IMG/VR virus record: IMGVR_UViG_3300043219_000190
Coordinates: 1 to 53,301 of that record
Direction: 5' to 3' (one strand)
Origin: a virus
Length of the DNA stretch: 53,301 nucleotides
Positions 31,298 through 39,182 of this stretch are shown one piece after another. The notes beneath the pieces were generated by a model. It was not told the origin of the DNA. It ran no database searches and saw only the letters and a list, made by a program, of their open reading frames with translations. The position numbers and the translations under genes are program-made. The stretch's first letter is position 1; each line of letters opens with the position of its first letter.

Positions 31298-31506
31298 GAA
31301 ATGCACCCCATAAAACATTTTAAAGTTTTAACATGTTCGTGAATTGAAAATCTTAAACTAGCTTTAGACACCAAATATCCATCTTTGTTTTTTATTCTTT
31401 TCAACGTCTTACAACAATATTGACACTGTATTATTGTCTTTAAAAAGTCATTCCAAAAATTATCATTATACTTTTTTGCATTTTCTTCTACTTCTTTATA
31501 ATCCAT
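31294..31506 (-). CDS. Small zinc-binding protein, first gene of module D
   Basis: Product of 70 aa from the ATG at 31506 (GAGGAG 9 bases upstream). Contains CQYCC (near 28) and a later HEHVKTLKCFMGC, together a likely zinc site. It is the first gene after a TAGACA/TATTGT promoter located within the minus-strand hub genes. Function unknown. Confidence 0.55.
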   Translation of the reverse strand: MDYKEVEENAKKYNDNFWNDFLKTIIQCQYCCKTLKRIKNKDGYLVSKASLRFSIHEHVKTLKCFMGCIS

Positions 31507-31538
31507 AACTACGCTCCTCAACGTTCAAATATACTTAT

Positions 31539-31567
31539 ACAATACCATAACAATAACTTAATGTCTA
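31539..31567 (-). promoter_or_regulatory. Module D promoter (TAGACA-17-TATTGT)
   Basis: On the minus strand TAGACA (complement of 31562-31567), 17 bases, TATTGT (complement of 31539-31544). The -35 touches the stop codon of the LysM hub gene. Confidence 0.72.
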
Positions 31568-32851
31568 CTAAATAACACTATCGGCAGGGATTAAGCTTAA
31601 AATTGCGGTCTTTTTTTCTGTATTCGGCCTATTAAATTTAATTACTGATATCATCATAAGTTTAGGTTTTGCACCTGTTAGGGGGAACTGTAGTGTTATA
31701 TAATCACCTGTAGACCACTTTTTGCCAGTTATAGGGTTTAACCATGATGGGAATGGGATTTGATTATTATAGAAATTTTTAATCGATTTCTGTTCTTCCC
31801 ATTCTGTAACTGATTTAATATTGGATCCCGTTGCATCTTGGTAATCTGTTATTTTTACAGTTTGTTGTAATAATGTTTTAGATTGTACAACACTTTCAAT
31901 ATTTGCATCGTCTGGTGTTGTAGTTTTCCCGATATATTGACCGAAAAGGTTTTTAGTATCGAATGTAAAAGTTAATGATTCTATTCCTAGGAAAGTTACA
32001 AATTCAGAATCTACAATAAAATCCGCAACTGGATCTTTTAATACTGGTTTTATTATTAATAGTTTTCCTGTACCTGTTTTATCTACTATTAAATTATGTT
32101 CCCTTGCAATTCTGGATAAAAATAGGAATGGTTTTTCAGCATCTTCAATTGAGACTTTAGAGAATATTTGACTTGCTCCTGCAATTGCAGCTTCTTCTAT
32201 TTCAAAATCTACAGAATAGGCACGGCAGATAATACCAGTTAAATCTTCTAAGGACTGTTTTAAATATTCTCGTTCAATTGCTGGTAGTATATCGGATTTT
32301 TCAAGCGGAAACGTTGCAGAACGACCGCCTAGGGATTGTATGTTACTGGATGGGGTAATTGTGTTACTTGGTGTTTCAATCTCTCCAGTTAATGCTGGAT
32401 CTTTACCTATATGAATTCTAATTTTTGGTAGACCTTTAGTTTTAAAATCATCGATATTAATATTATATGCTGGATTTTTTAGGTCTTTAGAATATGGATA
32501 GGATAAAACATAATTATCTGAGCAAGTGCCGAAATATTGGGTTAATTCGAACTCATGGGGTAATGGGCATTTTTTATCATCTATAAAGATATTGAGTTCA
32601 TCTTCAGAGTCAACTTTTAAGACCTGTGCTTTTTTAAGATCATCCACCGCTGAGGAAACAATATTTAAAATGTCTCCTGGATAAATCAAATCATAATCAC
32701 CGCCGATTAGAGCCCGACTTCTTTTAATCCGATCTGGCGTGAAAACTTGCGGATTAGCGTCCACAATTTGCTGGACTGATAGATTGTTGTTTAATGCGAT
32801 TGCCGATACTGTGTCGCCGTCTTTTACGGTGTGTTGGGTTTTAATTGGCAT
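31568..32851 (-). CDS. Baseplate hub protein with N-terminal LysM, gpD/Mu gp44-like
   Basis: Product of 427 aa. Residues 5-63 are a LysM domain (HTVKDGDTVSAIALNNNLSV start, LIYPGDILNI end), which binds peptidoglycan. The rest has the look of late-control/gpP hub proteins, beta-rich with NPITGKKWSTGDYITLQFPL near the C-terminus and a KPFLFLSRIAREHNLIVDKT segment. These form the trimeric hub that carries the spike. AAGGAGA precedes the ATG. In Mu this gene is adjacent to gp43 and gp45; here about 2.3 kb of unrelated small genes separate it from gp43. Confidence 0.7.
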   Translation of the reverse strand: MPIKTQHTVKDGDTVSAIALNNNLSVQQIVDANPQVFTPDRIKRSRALIGGDYDLIYPGDILNIVSSAVDDLKKAQVLKVDSEDELNIFIDDKKCPLPHEFELTQYFGTCSDNYVLSYPYSKDLKNPAYNINIDDFKTKGLPKIRIHIGKDPALTGEIETPSNTITPSSNIQSLGGRSATFPLEKSDILPAIEREYLKQSLEDLTGIICRAYSVDFEIEEAAIAGASQIFSKVSIEDAEKPFLFLSRIAREHNLIVDKTGTGKLLIIKPVLKDPVADFIVDSEFVTFLGIESLTFTFDTKNLFGQYIGKTTTPDDANIESVVQSKTLLQQTVKITDYQDATGSNIKSVTEWEEQKSIKNFYNNQIPFPSWLNPITGKKWSTGDYITLQFPLTGAKPKLMMISVIKFNRPNTEKKTAILSLIPADSVI

Positions 32852-33221
32852 TGGTGGGGTTCTCCTTTATTTGATCTAATATGTATTTAATGGCTTGGGT
32901 TTTTGCTTGGTCTGTATCGTGTGTTCCTATAAAATAAAAGTCTTTGATATCATCTAAAACATTGTGAAATATCTCAAGACCACCCCTGTTTTGTCTTATC
33001 ATAAACATACCATCTTTTCTATTTATCCCTTCAATAACTCTTTGTAGAAATAGTGGGTATACAGTCAAATCTTCAATAAAATCTTTATAGTAGGATCTCG
33101 ATTTACTAGGACAGACAATTAAAAAACCATTCTCCCAAACCTTATGATAAAGAATTTCAAACCCATCCACAAACTCACACGCTTTCTTAATATCTTCAAT
33201 TGTTAATTTAATTTCTTCCAT
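32841..33221 (-). CDS. Hypothetical protein upstream of the hub gene
   Basis: Product of 126 aa with GGAGAGGAAG before the ATG. Mixed alpha/beta (KKACEFVDGFEILYHKVWEN, GGLEIFHNVLDDIKDFYFIG) with no motif recognised. It overlaps the LysM hub gene by 11 bases, so the two are probably translated together. A tail-assembly helper or unrelated moron are both possible. Confidence 0.5.
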   Translation of the reverse strand: MEEIKLTIEDIKKACEFVDGFEILYHKVWENGFLIVCPSKSRSYYKDFIEDLTVYPLFLQRVIEGINRKDGMFMIRQNRGGLEIFHNVLDDIKDFYFIGTHDTDQAKTQAIKYILDQIKENPTNAN

Positions 33222-33315
33222 CTTCCTCTCCTAAATAAACGGTGTCAACATCATCTACAAAACTAATTATAGTAACACCTATTATTATATGTACTATTAT
33301 TATCCATATTATCAT
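33208..33315 (-). CDS. Tiny single-pass membrane peptide
   Basis: Product of 35 aa: MIIWIIIVHIIIGVTIISFV, then an acidic tail ending EEDGRN. The start overlaps the upstream stop (ATGA) and the end overlaps the next start, the mark of a translated chain. It has no ribosome site of its own. Could be a toxin-like or regulatory membrane peptide; function unknown. Confidence 0.4.
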   Translation of the reverse strand: MIIWIIIVHIIIGVTIISFVDDVDTVYLGEEDGRN

Positions 33316-33494
33316 ATTATATCCCGACTTGCTAAATAATCTAAATAATCATCACCACAAGAATTTTCATAAACAACCTTTTCTTTTTTAGGTTTTATTT
33401 TTATTGGATGTTGCCCGATATATCCGCAATCATTACATTTGTAAAAATTCTTAGATAATCCATATATTTTAGTGTTTTTGTGTTTACAGTTCAT
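33312..33494 (-). CDS. Small zinc-ribbon protein
   Basis: Product of 60 aa. MNCKHKNTKIYGLSKNFYKC followed by CGYIGQHP gives a C-x2-H...C-x2-C zinc ribbon. GGAGC lies before the ATG, which follows the upstream stop by 3 bases. Function unknown. Confidence 0.6.
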   Translation of the reverse strand: MNCKHKNTKIYGLSKNFYKCNDCGYIGQHPIKIKPKKEKVVYENSCGDDYLDYLASRDII

Positions 33495-33497
33495 AGT

Positions 33498-33989
33498 TTA
33501 GCTCCTTTTTAACCATTTCGGTCTATTACCCTTAACATTAAAATCAGATTTACAGCCACGATCTAATAGACACATAGCTGATTCTGGTTCTATATCCATG
33601 GCGTTAAATAATAATGTCTCTGGTTCGATCTCGTCAAATATTTCAAACTTAATTGTTCTCTCTGGTAATTTTAAGAGACCGTTTGTTATTTTAAACTGTT
33701 CTTTTTCAAAAACTTTAGTTATAGATCTAATAGTTCCTGATGATACATAAAGAATTGTAGGAGTCTTTTTTACAGCTCCAATTATATTTTCAAATGCAGT
33801 AATTGCACCTTCTGGGTTATCTTGCCATAATAGTTGTGGTGGTTTTATCCTTGATTCTTCCACTCTTTCTAATGTATATCCGAGCTGAGTAGCACGAGCT
33901 ATTACATTATCAATCGGGCTTTCAGTAGCTCCACATGCAGAATGTTTTGTAATTGTAATTGTTATTTTTTTTATTGATCCGTGTAACAT
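33498..33989 (-). CDS. Hypothetical protein
   Basis: Product of 163 aa with AAAGGGG 8 bases before the ATG. Alpha/beta composition (TPTILYVSSGTIRSITKVFE, EIFDEIEPETLLFNAMDIEP). No recognised family. A hairpin (34014-34031) lies between it and the upstream gene, in the same place as in modules A and B. It belongs to the unit behind promoter E. Confidence 0.5.
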   Translation of the reverse strand: MLHGSIKKITITITKHSACGATESPIDNVIARATQLGYTLERVEESRIKPPQLLWQDNPEGAITAFENIIGAVKKTPTILYVSSGTIRSITKVFEKEQFKITNGLLKLPERTIKFEIFDEIEPETLLFNAMDIEPESAMCLLDRGCKSDFNVKGNRPKWLKRS

Positions 33990-34013
33990 AAATTCCCCTT
34001 TATAAAGTAAAAT

Positions 34014-34031
34014 AGCCCCGTTAAGGGGGCT
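34014..34031 (-). promoter_or_regulatory. Intergenic hairpin in module E
   Basis: On the minus strand AGCCCC-CTTAAC-GGGGCT, followed by ATTTTACTTT. It may be a weak terminator or a processing/stability element between the first and second genes. Confidence 0.5.
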
Positions 34032-34039
34032 TGATTTGG

Positions 34040-34204
34040 TTATTCTTTTATCATTGCCTGTACATAAATAACTTGTTTATTCACAGCTGAAAGACCAATA
34101 CCAACACTAATACCACCATGAGGTTTAAATCCTCTTTTTATTAAAGATAATACCCTTTCGGTAACCTTTGTTGAGTCCGAGTGTTTTACGATTATATATT
34201 CCAT
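34040..34204 (-). CDS. DUF1737-like small protein
   Basis: Product of 54 aa: MEYIIVKHSDSTKVTERVLS, LIKRGFKPHGGISVG and a closing QAMIKE. The pattern of Tyr-start, helix, GW/GF-x-PxGG and YxQAM is that of DUF1737, a small family in phages and bacteria with unknown function. AAGGAGC precedes the ATG. First gene after promoter E. Confidence 0.65.
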   Translation of the reverse strand: MEYIIVKHSDSTKVTERVLSLIKRGFKPHGGISVGIGLSAVNKQVIYVQAMIKE

Positions 34205-34237
34205 AATGTAGCTCCTTACTGCCTTTAATGTATCTAC

Positions 34238-34266
34238 AGAATACCACCAATATTAACTAATGTATA
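34238..34266 (-). promoter_or_regulatory. Module E promoter (TATACA-17-TATTCT)
   Basis: On the minus strand TATACA (complement of 34261-34266), 17 bases, TATTCT (complement of 34238-34243), then GTAGATA. A member of the TAGACA family with one changed -35 base. Confidence 0.7.
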
Positions 34267-34270
34267 TAGT

Positions 34271-35854
34271 TTAACTACATTTAATCTGCTTTTTTGCGAA
34301 ATGTGTCCATGAACTTTTAAAATCCATACTTCTTTGAATTCTGAATAATAAAGTTACATCTATTATATTTGTGTTTTGGCGTAACTTGTAATAAATCCAA
34401 AATGGTAAATTCCTTTTAGTCGTCAACGTCCTCCCAATCTCTTTTAATGCTTCAATGTCATTGTCAACTATCGCTTTACTGATTGTTTTATTGACTGCGG
34501 TTTTATCCTCTTCTGATCGGTCTTTTAGTGGGACTGGTGCGGTTAATTCGACAAGTTCGCCGTCCATGTTTTTAATCATTTTAACTTTTTTCTTTGGTTT
34601 TAATTTATCTGCTCCACATTCCTCGCACTGGACTTTCCCTATTGGGATTAAAGCATAACACAGTGGGCAAACGTGTTCCTCTCCTGTACCGACTGGTTTT
34701 TTGTTAAACTTGGTACTGTGAAAATTCCATTCTATATCGTAATAAATATTGTATTCTGGGAAGCACCTAAAATTCCCAACAAGATCTAAATAAACAGCGT
34801 AATCTTTACCTTCTGCCATTCGTGTGAATCTACCTGTTTTCTGTCTCTGTAGACTCCTTGACGGTGTTGGTTGGATATCTACACCCATTCTCAAATCTAC
34901 AATATCAACACCTTTTTGAACCATTTTACAAGTGATTAAAACCTGTGTCTTTTTTGTATTGAAGTTTTTCATAACTTTTCTACGCTGTTTTGGTGTTAAT
35001 GTTCCCTCTAAAACTTCTGCAGTATATCCGTGAGAATGTAAAATTGTTTCCATTTCATAACAGGCAGATACATTTCTACAGAAAAATAAAATATAATCCT
35101 GTATTTCTGGGAATTTCTGCATTTCTGTTATTGCGTTCCCGAAAGTTCCACGGTCTTTTAATAATTTTTCAATTTCTTTATCTTTAAAATCTCCACCTGC
35201 AATATGTAGATCCTCAACACCTTTTAATGGGATACTGAAATATCTAATTAATGATAAATGTCTAATTTTATCTGTACCGCCTAAACCATTATCCTCTTCT
35301 ACCCCATCGGTTAAATCCCACATTGTAACAGGTGATTTTAACATTACATCATAGATCCCATTACCTGACTCTCTGGATAATCCTTTTCCATTTGTTTGTT
35401 CACATGATGCGGAAACACCTAATATCTTTGTGGTTGGGTGTGCTTCAAATAAGTCCATATATCTTGGTGCTGTGGTAATGTGTGCTTCATCTGCAACAAA
35501 AAAAGCTGGTTCCCTTTTTGGTGGGTGTTTAGATAAAGTCTGTACAGTACAAACATGAATTTGTACGTCTCGACCTTCTTTATATCCTGCCCCTATAATA
35601 TCATGGCTAATATTTGTTACTGCTAAATGGTCGCTAAACTGGTCGAGCAGGAAAATTTCATCCACTAAAAAATATAAATGCCTATCCGTATTCCATTTCC
35701 TATTAAACTTTAAAAAAGAATCTACAATATCGGCAAGTATTACACTTTTACCTGCTCCTGTTGGTGCTTCAGCTAAAACCGCCCTGTTAGTTCTAAATGC
35801 TTCTCTTATGTTATCAAATATAGTTTGTTGGTATGGTCTTAGTTTGTATTTCAT
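34271..35854 (-). CDS. SF2 DNA helicase
   Basis: Product of 527 aa. Motifs of a DEAD/DEAH superfamily 2 helicase are clear: LRPYQQTIFDNI (Q-like, 6-17), APTGAGKS (30-37, Walker A), DEAH (122-125, Walker B), GVSASC (motif III-like), and a second RecA domain with KMVQKGVDIVDLRMGVD and SLQRQKTGRFTRM (motif VI). A zinc ribbon CPLC...CEEC follows near 400-417. It probably unwinds DNA at the origin, forks or in recombination. It lies directly after the methyltransferase gene. Confidence 0.88.
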   Translation of the reverse strand: MKYKLRPYQQTIFDNIREAFRTNRAVLAEAPTGAGKSVILADIVDSFLKFNRKWNTDRHLYFLVDEIFLLDQFSDHLAVTNISHDIIGAGYKEGRDVQIHVCTVQTLSKHPPKREPAFFVADEAHITTAPRYMDLFEAHPTTKILGVSASCEQTNGKGLSRESGNGIYDVMLKSPVTMWDLTDGVEEDNGLGGTDKIRHLSLIRYFSIPLKGVEDLHIAGGDFKDKEIEKLLKDRGTFGNAITEMQKFPEIQDYILFFCRNVSACYEMETILHSHGYTAEVLEGTLTPKQRRKVMKNFNTKKTQVLITCKMVQKGVDIVDLRMGVDIQPTPSRSLQRQKTGRFTRMAEGKDYAVYLDLVGNFRCFPEYNIYYDIEWNFHSTKFNKKPVGTGEEHVCPLCYALIPIGKVQCEECGADKLKPKKKVKMIKNMDGELVELTAPVPLKDRSEEDKTAVNKTISKAIVDNDIEALKEIGRTLTTKRNLPFWIYYKLRQNTNIIDVTLLFRIQRSMDFKSSWTHFAKKQIKCS

Positions 35855-35857
35855 ACC

Positions 35858-36424
35858 CTACATTTCCCCTCTTAAATCTAAATCATCAAACCAAGTTAAA
35901 CCAGTTTTAGTATTATTTTCTGAATCCCAGATGAACCAGCAATACATAGTATTACCACCACGTTTATTTTTGGATAGATCAAATTTAGGACTCATTTTAA
36001 TAATACCGACATATTCTGGTACATCCTGCCACTCTTTTTGTATACATAAATAATTCGATGCAACATGTGGAATTAGTGCGAAAACATATCTGGCTTGTTT
36101 CCGTGCCTTTTTTACAAACTTATATTTATTTGAATATGGTGGATTGAAAGTTATTACATCATAATTATTTTTATGTAATAAAAAATTCCCTCTTTTCTTT
36201 CCAAAATATCTATCAAAATAAGTTATATTATAAAAGACGTTTTTAAGACCTTTCCAGATTCTGCCATTTTCACCGCTACATGGATCCAATACTTTTAAAT
36301 GTTTATATTCTGGGATATTTTCTTTTATCCAGTCTGCTAAAGCATCGATCATAAAAGGGTGTGTTTCTACGTGATCTATGGTTTTTTCTAGTGGTGTTTT
36401 TTTAGTTCTGATTAGTGATTTCAT
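35858..36424 (-). CDS. DNA adenine methyltransferase-like protein
   Basis: Product of 188 aa. DPCSGENG (47-54) is an AdoMet-binding motif I and NPPYS (94-98) is the catalytic motif IV of N6-adenine methyltransferases. The length suits small phage enzymes that have only the catalytic core. It would mark phage DNA against host restriction or change regulation. Start overlaps the upstream gene (ATGA). An RNA or protein substrate cannot be excluded. Confidence 0.78.
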   Translation of the reverse strand: MKSLIRTKKTPLEKTIDHVETHPFMIDALADWIKENIPEYKHLKVLDPCSGENGRIWKGLKNVFYNITYFDRYFGKKRGNFLLHKNNYDVITFNPPYSNKYKFVKKARKQARYVFALIPHVASNYLCIQKEWQDVPEYVGIIKMSPKFDLSKNKRGGNTMYCWFIWDSENNTKTGLTWFDDLDLRGEM

Positions 36425-36564
36425 GTTGTGTACCCATCTTTTAAATTATTGAGCTGAGTACGCATTTTTTTATATTGAGTCATGTATAAACCGTTTAATC
36501 CATGGGTTTTCATAAACTTTGAAATTCTCTCTTCTAATCGTTCTATTTTTATTTCTGTTGCCAT
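36421..36564 (-). CDS. Tiny coiled-coil protein
   Basis: Product of 47 aa: MATEIKIERLEERISKFMKT, then TQYKKMRTQLNNLKDGYTT. GGAGGGG lies before the ATG and overlaps the end of the nuclease gene; the stop overlaps the methyltransferase start. Helical and charged, function unknown. Confidence 0.5.
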   Translation of the reverse strand: MATEIKIERLEERISKFMKTHGLNGLYMTQYKKMRTQLNNLKDGYTT

Positions 36565-37131
36565 CTACCCCTCCAACCCAAAACCAACACCGCCACATTC
36601 TGGGCAATCTTTAACAGGAATCCATTCTACAATGACACCTTTTTTATAGATCGGCTCCCAATTATCCCAGCAAGTAGAACATTCTCTAGCTAAGTAATGA
36701 ATCCCATTTATTGATTTTAACCAGTTTCTAAAGTTTTTCTGGTTTGGTTTTAATTTTGCATTTCCTGTTTTGCACTCTATTCCTGTTAGGATAGGGATAT
36801 GTTTTGTATTTACTGGACATTCTTTACAGTTATGATTAAATAAACACTTTCCGTTATCATCTCTTAAATACCAACAGAGAGAATAATAATTTTCCCCCAA
36901 TAAATCAGTACCGCCACTACCCTCTTTTTTAGATGGAATACCAGCATTTAGAGGTCTATAATTTTGTAGTGTTACTGTTCCGTTTTTAAACTCTGGATCA
37001 TTTCCAGCCCAACCGATTCCAGATGTATTATTAAATAATTTAGATCCTGGATTGTCTTTTTGATATGTTCTGCGGACTAATTTTACTAATCTGGCGTGTC
37101 GGATGTGTGGGGTTAGTTTTGGTTTTTTCAT
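36565..37131 (-). CDS. VRR-NUC-type nuclease with Cys-rich inserts
   Basis: Product of 188 aa. GGTDLLG (D76), then GIECKTG (E119, K121) and a Gln at 131 (KPNQKNF) give the D...ExK...Q order of VRR-NUC PD-(D/E)xK nucleases. Compared with the usual 100 residues it is enlarged by Cys clusters (NCKECP near 101; CSTCWDN and CPECGGVGF near the end), probably zinc sites. Likely acts on branched DNA during replication or recombination. It lies between the Gp3-like cluster and DNA-modification genes. Confidence 0.72.
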   Translation of the reverse strand: MKKPKLTPHIRHARLVKLVRRTYQKDNPGSKLFNNTSGIGWAGNDPEFKNGTVTLQNYRPLNAGIPSKKEGSGGTDLLGENYYSLCWYLRDDNGKCLFNHNCKECPVNTKHIPILTGIECKTGNAKLKPNQKNFRNWLKSINGIHYLARECSTCWDNWEPIYKKGVIVEWIPVKDCPECGGVGFGLEG

Positions 37132-37419
37132 TTATATCTTTCTCCCTATTTTTAATTCAAGAATACCGTCTCTTTCGTCCCATTCCGCCGAAATAAGCCC
37201 AAAACGTCCTTTTATTAATTTAGAGGATAATTCAACCTCAAAATATTTTTGTATCTCTGTTTTATATCGCAATGTCTCGCAAAATTTTAAAATATCATCT
37301 GTAACATGCATATAAAAAGTTGATGTTGTTTCTAAATTAAAACTGATGCTATTATCAAATCCATAAATGGGTTTGATTTCTCTTTCATCTATTTCTACTG
37401 TAAATTGTCCATGTAACAT
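37132..37419 (-). CDS. Hypothetical protein
   Basis: Product of 95 aa from the ATG at 37419 (MLHGQFTVEIDEREIKPIYG) with GGGAGAG upstream; the frame stays open to 37455 but that part contains a GGGG...CCCC hairpin instead. Beta then helix (LKFCETLRYKTEIQKYFEVE). No recognised family. Co-transcribed with recombination genes. Confidence 0.5.
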   Translation of the reverse strand: MLHGQFTVEIDEREIKPIYGFDNSISFNLETTSTFYMHVTDDILKFCETLRYKTEIQKYFEVELSSKLIKGRFGLISAEWDERDGILELKIGRKI

Positions 37420-37455
37420 GTTTTCTCTCCCAAGGGGCATTACACCCCATAACAA

Positions 37456-38382
37456 TTAAAATAATGCTTTAATATCGTTCTCTTTACCGATAACAGTTTT
37501 TTTATTATTTTTCAGTTCATCTTTTAATGTTTCTGTACCTGATTTCTGTTCAATAACTTCCTCGTTATTATTATAGAATTCCTGTTCAACGTCTGCAGCG
37601 TCGTCGTGATCTTCTAAAATATGGGAATTATCAATCAATTGGTTTTGTTTTATCATATCTACGGAACCGCCCAACCGTAGTTGTTTTTGTGTTGCTGCTT
37701 CTAACTGTAGCTTTGTTGTATCTCCAGCATATACAATATTAACAACTTTTACTTTGCCGTGTTTCTCGGTCTGTTTTTCGATTAGTTCCATTTTTAACGG
37801 GATTCCAAATAATACACCACCAGTAATTAGTTTAATTGTTTCTAATGATGATAAAATATTAATAATTGAGTTCCAAGAGTGAGTTCTAAACTTAGCTACC
37901 CCGCCGATTTTTGCAGACTGTGGAATCATGCAAGATAATATTCCAGATGGTTTACAGGCTTTACTTAATGCAAATTCACACGTTTCGGGATTACAGTCTA
38001 CATTATGGTAGATTGGAGGATCTAAGATTTTACCGTTATCATCTTTAGTTTTAATTCTGCTTGCTGTTTCACCATCTCCACGACATGCACAAGTTTTACC
38101 GGTATATAACTGGTATGCAGTCATGAAGTTTTTGTCGGGATCATCTGAGAGTAGCATTATATCAAGTGATTTTGGTTCTTTACCGACTTGGTCCATAATA
38201 ACCTTATCTATAATAAAATTATCGTTTTTATCTTTGTCTAATCCAGTTACTACAAAATGATTAAATTTAACAGGTAATCGGTATTTATTACCGCCCTGTC
38301 CTGTTTTCTCTTTTTCAGAATGTCCACCTATTTTAATTTTGTGGGTTTCTACTAATCTTCTGGTTAGGTTTTTAATTGCCAT
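37456..38382 (-). CDS. Gp3-like/recombination-directionality-factor-family protein
   Basis: Product of 308 aa. A Cys pair within CACRGDG (98-104), the following C..C..C group CNPETCEFALSKAC (near 128-141), PSGILSCMIPQ and the FRTHSWNSIINILSSLE block form the pattern of the phiC31 gp3-like family. A few members steer serine integrases; many sit in phages without integrases and may act in DNA replication or recombination. As no integrase is visible here, the latter is more likely. C-terminal region is acidic and disordered. Confidence 0.6.
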   Translation of the reverse strand: MAIKNLTRRLVETHKIKIGGHSEKEKTGQGGNKYRLPVKFNHFVVTGLDKDKNDNFIIDKVIMDQVGKEPKSLDIMLLSDDPDKNFMTAYQLYTGKTCACRGDGETASRIKTKDDNGKILDPPIYHNVDCNPETCEFALSKACKPSGILSCMIPQSAKIGGVAKFRTHSWNSIINILSSLETIKLITGGVLFGIPLKMELIEKQTEKHGKVKVVNIVYAGDTTKLQLEAATQKQLRLGGSVDMIKQNQLIDNSHILEDHDDAADVEQEFYNNNEEVIEQKSGTETLKDELKNNKKTVIGKENDIKALF

Positions 38383-38384
38383 GA

Positions 38385-38534
38385 CTATTTTACCTCTCTA
38401 TATTTAGAACAGGTATGCTCTCTTTTATTTTTTAAACAAAAAACAAAACCTCTAACTGTCGAATCAATACATCTAATACATTGACCGCCTAAATCTTTAC
38501 CGCTTTGGCAATTACCACATTTTTTATCTTTCAT
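38385..38534 (-). CDS. Tiny cysteine-rich protein
   Basis: Product of 49 aa: MKDKKCGNCQSGKDLGGQCI, RCIDSTVRGFVFCL and a closing CSKYREVK. Three Cys groups indicate zinc binding. GAGGGG upstream overlaps the neighbouring stop. Function unknown. Confidence 0.5.
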   Translation of the reverse strand: MKDKKCGNCQSGKDLGGQCIRCIDSTVRGFVFCLKNKREHTCSKYREVK

Positions 38535-38536
38535 AA

Positions 38537-38752
38537 CTATTTATCCCCTCTTTTAATTAATAATTTAACATCCGCTTTAATTACCCCAATCATGCAACCA
38601 CCACCAGCTCTACGCCCTTTACAGTCCTTTTTTGTGCATTCGTCACAAACTGTATAAGTTTTTCCGTTCTGATCGATGAAAGAACCGATATCCTGTGTTT
38701 TTAAGTTAGCTCTGTACTTTTGGTACTCTTGTAGTATTTTGTCTTGTTTCAT
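38537..38752 (-). CDS. Small cysteine-containing protein
   Basis: Product of 71 aa with GAGGAG 7 bases before the ATG. Helical start (KILQEYQKYRANLKTQ) and a Cys cluster CDECTKKDCKGRRAGGGC near 36-53, likely a metal site. No family recognised. Confidence 0.52.
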   Translation of the reverse strand: MKQDKILQEYQKYRANLKTQDIGSFIDQNGKTYTVCDECTKKDCKGRRAGGGCMIGVIKADVKLLIKRGDK

Positions 38753-38755
38753 TGT

Positions 38756-39178
38756 CTACTCCTCTTCCTCTTCTGTAAAATCCGCAAAATCAACATTCCA
38801 TTTGCTAATTTTCCCATCTTCTTCTATATCCATAATTATATAATCACCATATCCTGATTCTTTAGGACACATCATTTTAGGAACATAACCATCTATTTTA
38901 ACAATCTCTGTAAAATGGAGATCTAGCAAAGAATAAATACCAGCATCACAAATCTTAAAATGAATACTTGCCTTATTGCCCTTATCCCAATTAATAATAA
39001 TTCCACTATCAACATCAATAACAGGTTCCCATTGATCACCATTTTGACAGGGGAAATTATCACAATTTTCTAAAACTTCTTTACCGTTTAATTCTGCATT
39101 ATTCCAATACCGAACTTCTACTGATGCTTTTAAAAATTTAACATCAAACTCTTTTGTAATTTTCAATTCTATTTTCAC
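38756..39178 (-). CDS. Hypothetical acidic protein
   Basis: Product of 140 aa from a GTG at 39178, 9 bases after GGAGG; an ATG at 39196 is an alternative without better ribosome site. Beta-rich (KIELKITKEFDVKFLKASVE) with CDNFPCQNGD near 40 and a Glu-rich end. No family recognised. It lies behind the exonuclease in the recombination operon. Confidence 0.45.
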   Translation of the reverse strand: MKIELKITKEFDVKFLKASVEVRYWNNAELNGKEVLENCDNFPCQNGDQWEPVIDVDSGIIINWDKGNKASIHFKICDAGIYSLLDLHFTEIVKIDGYVPKMMCPKESGYGDYIIMDIEEDGKISKWNVDFADFTEEEEE

Positions 39179-39182
39179 TTCA

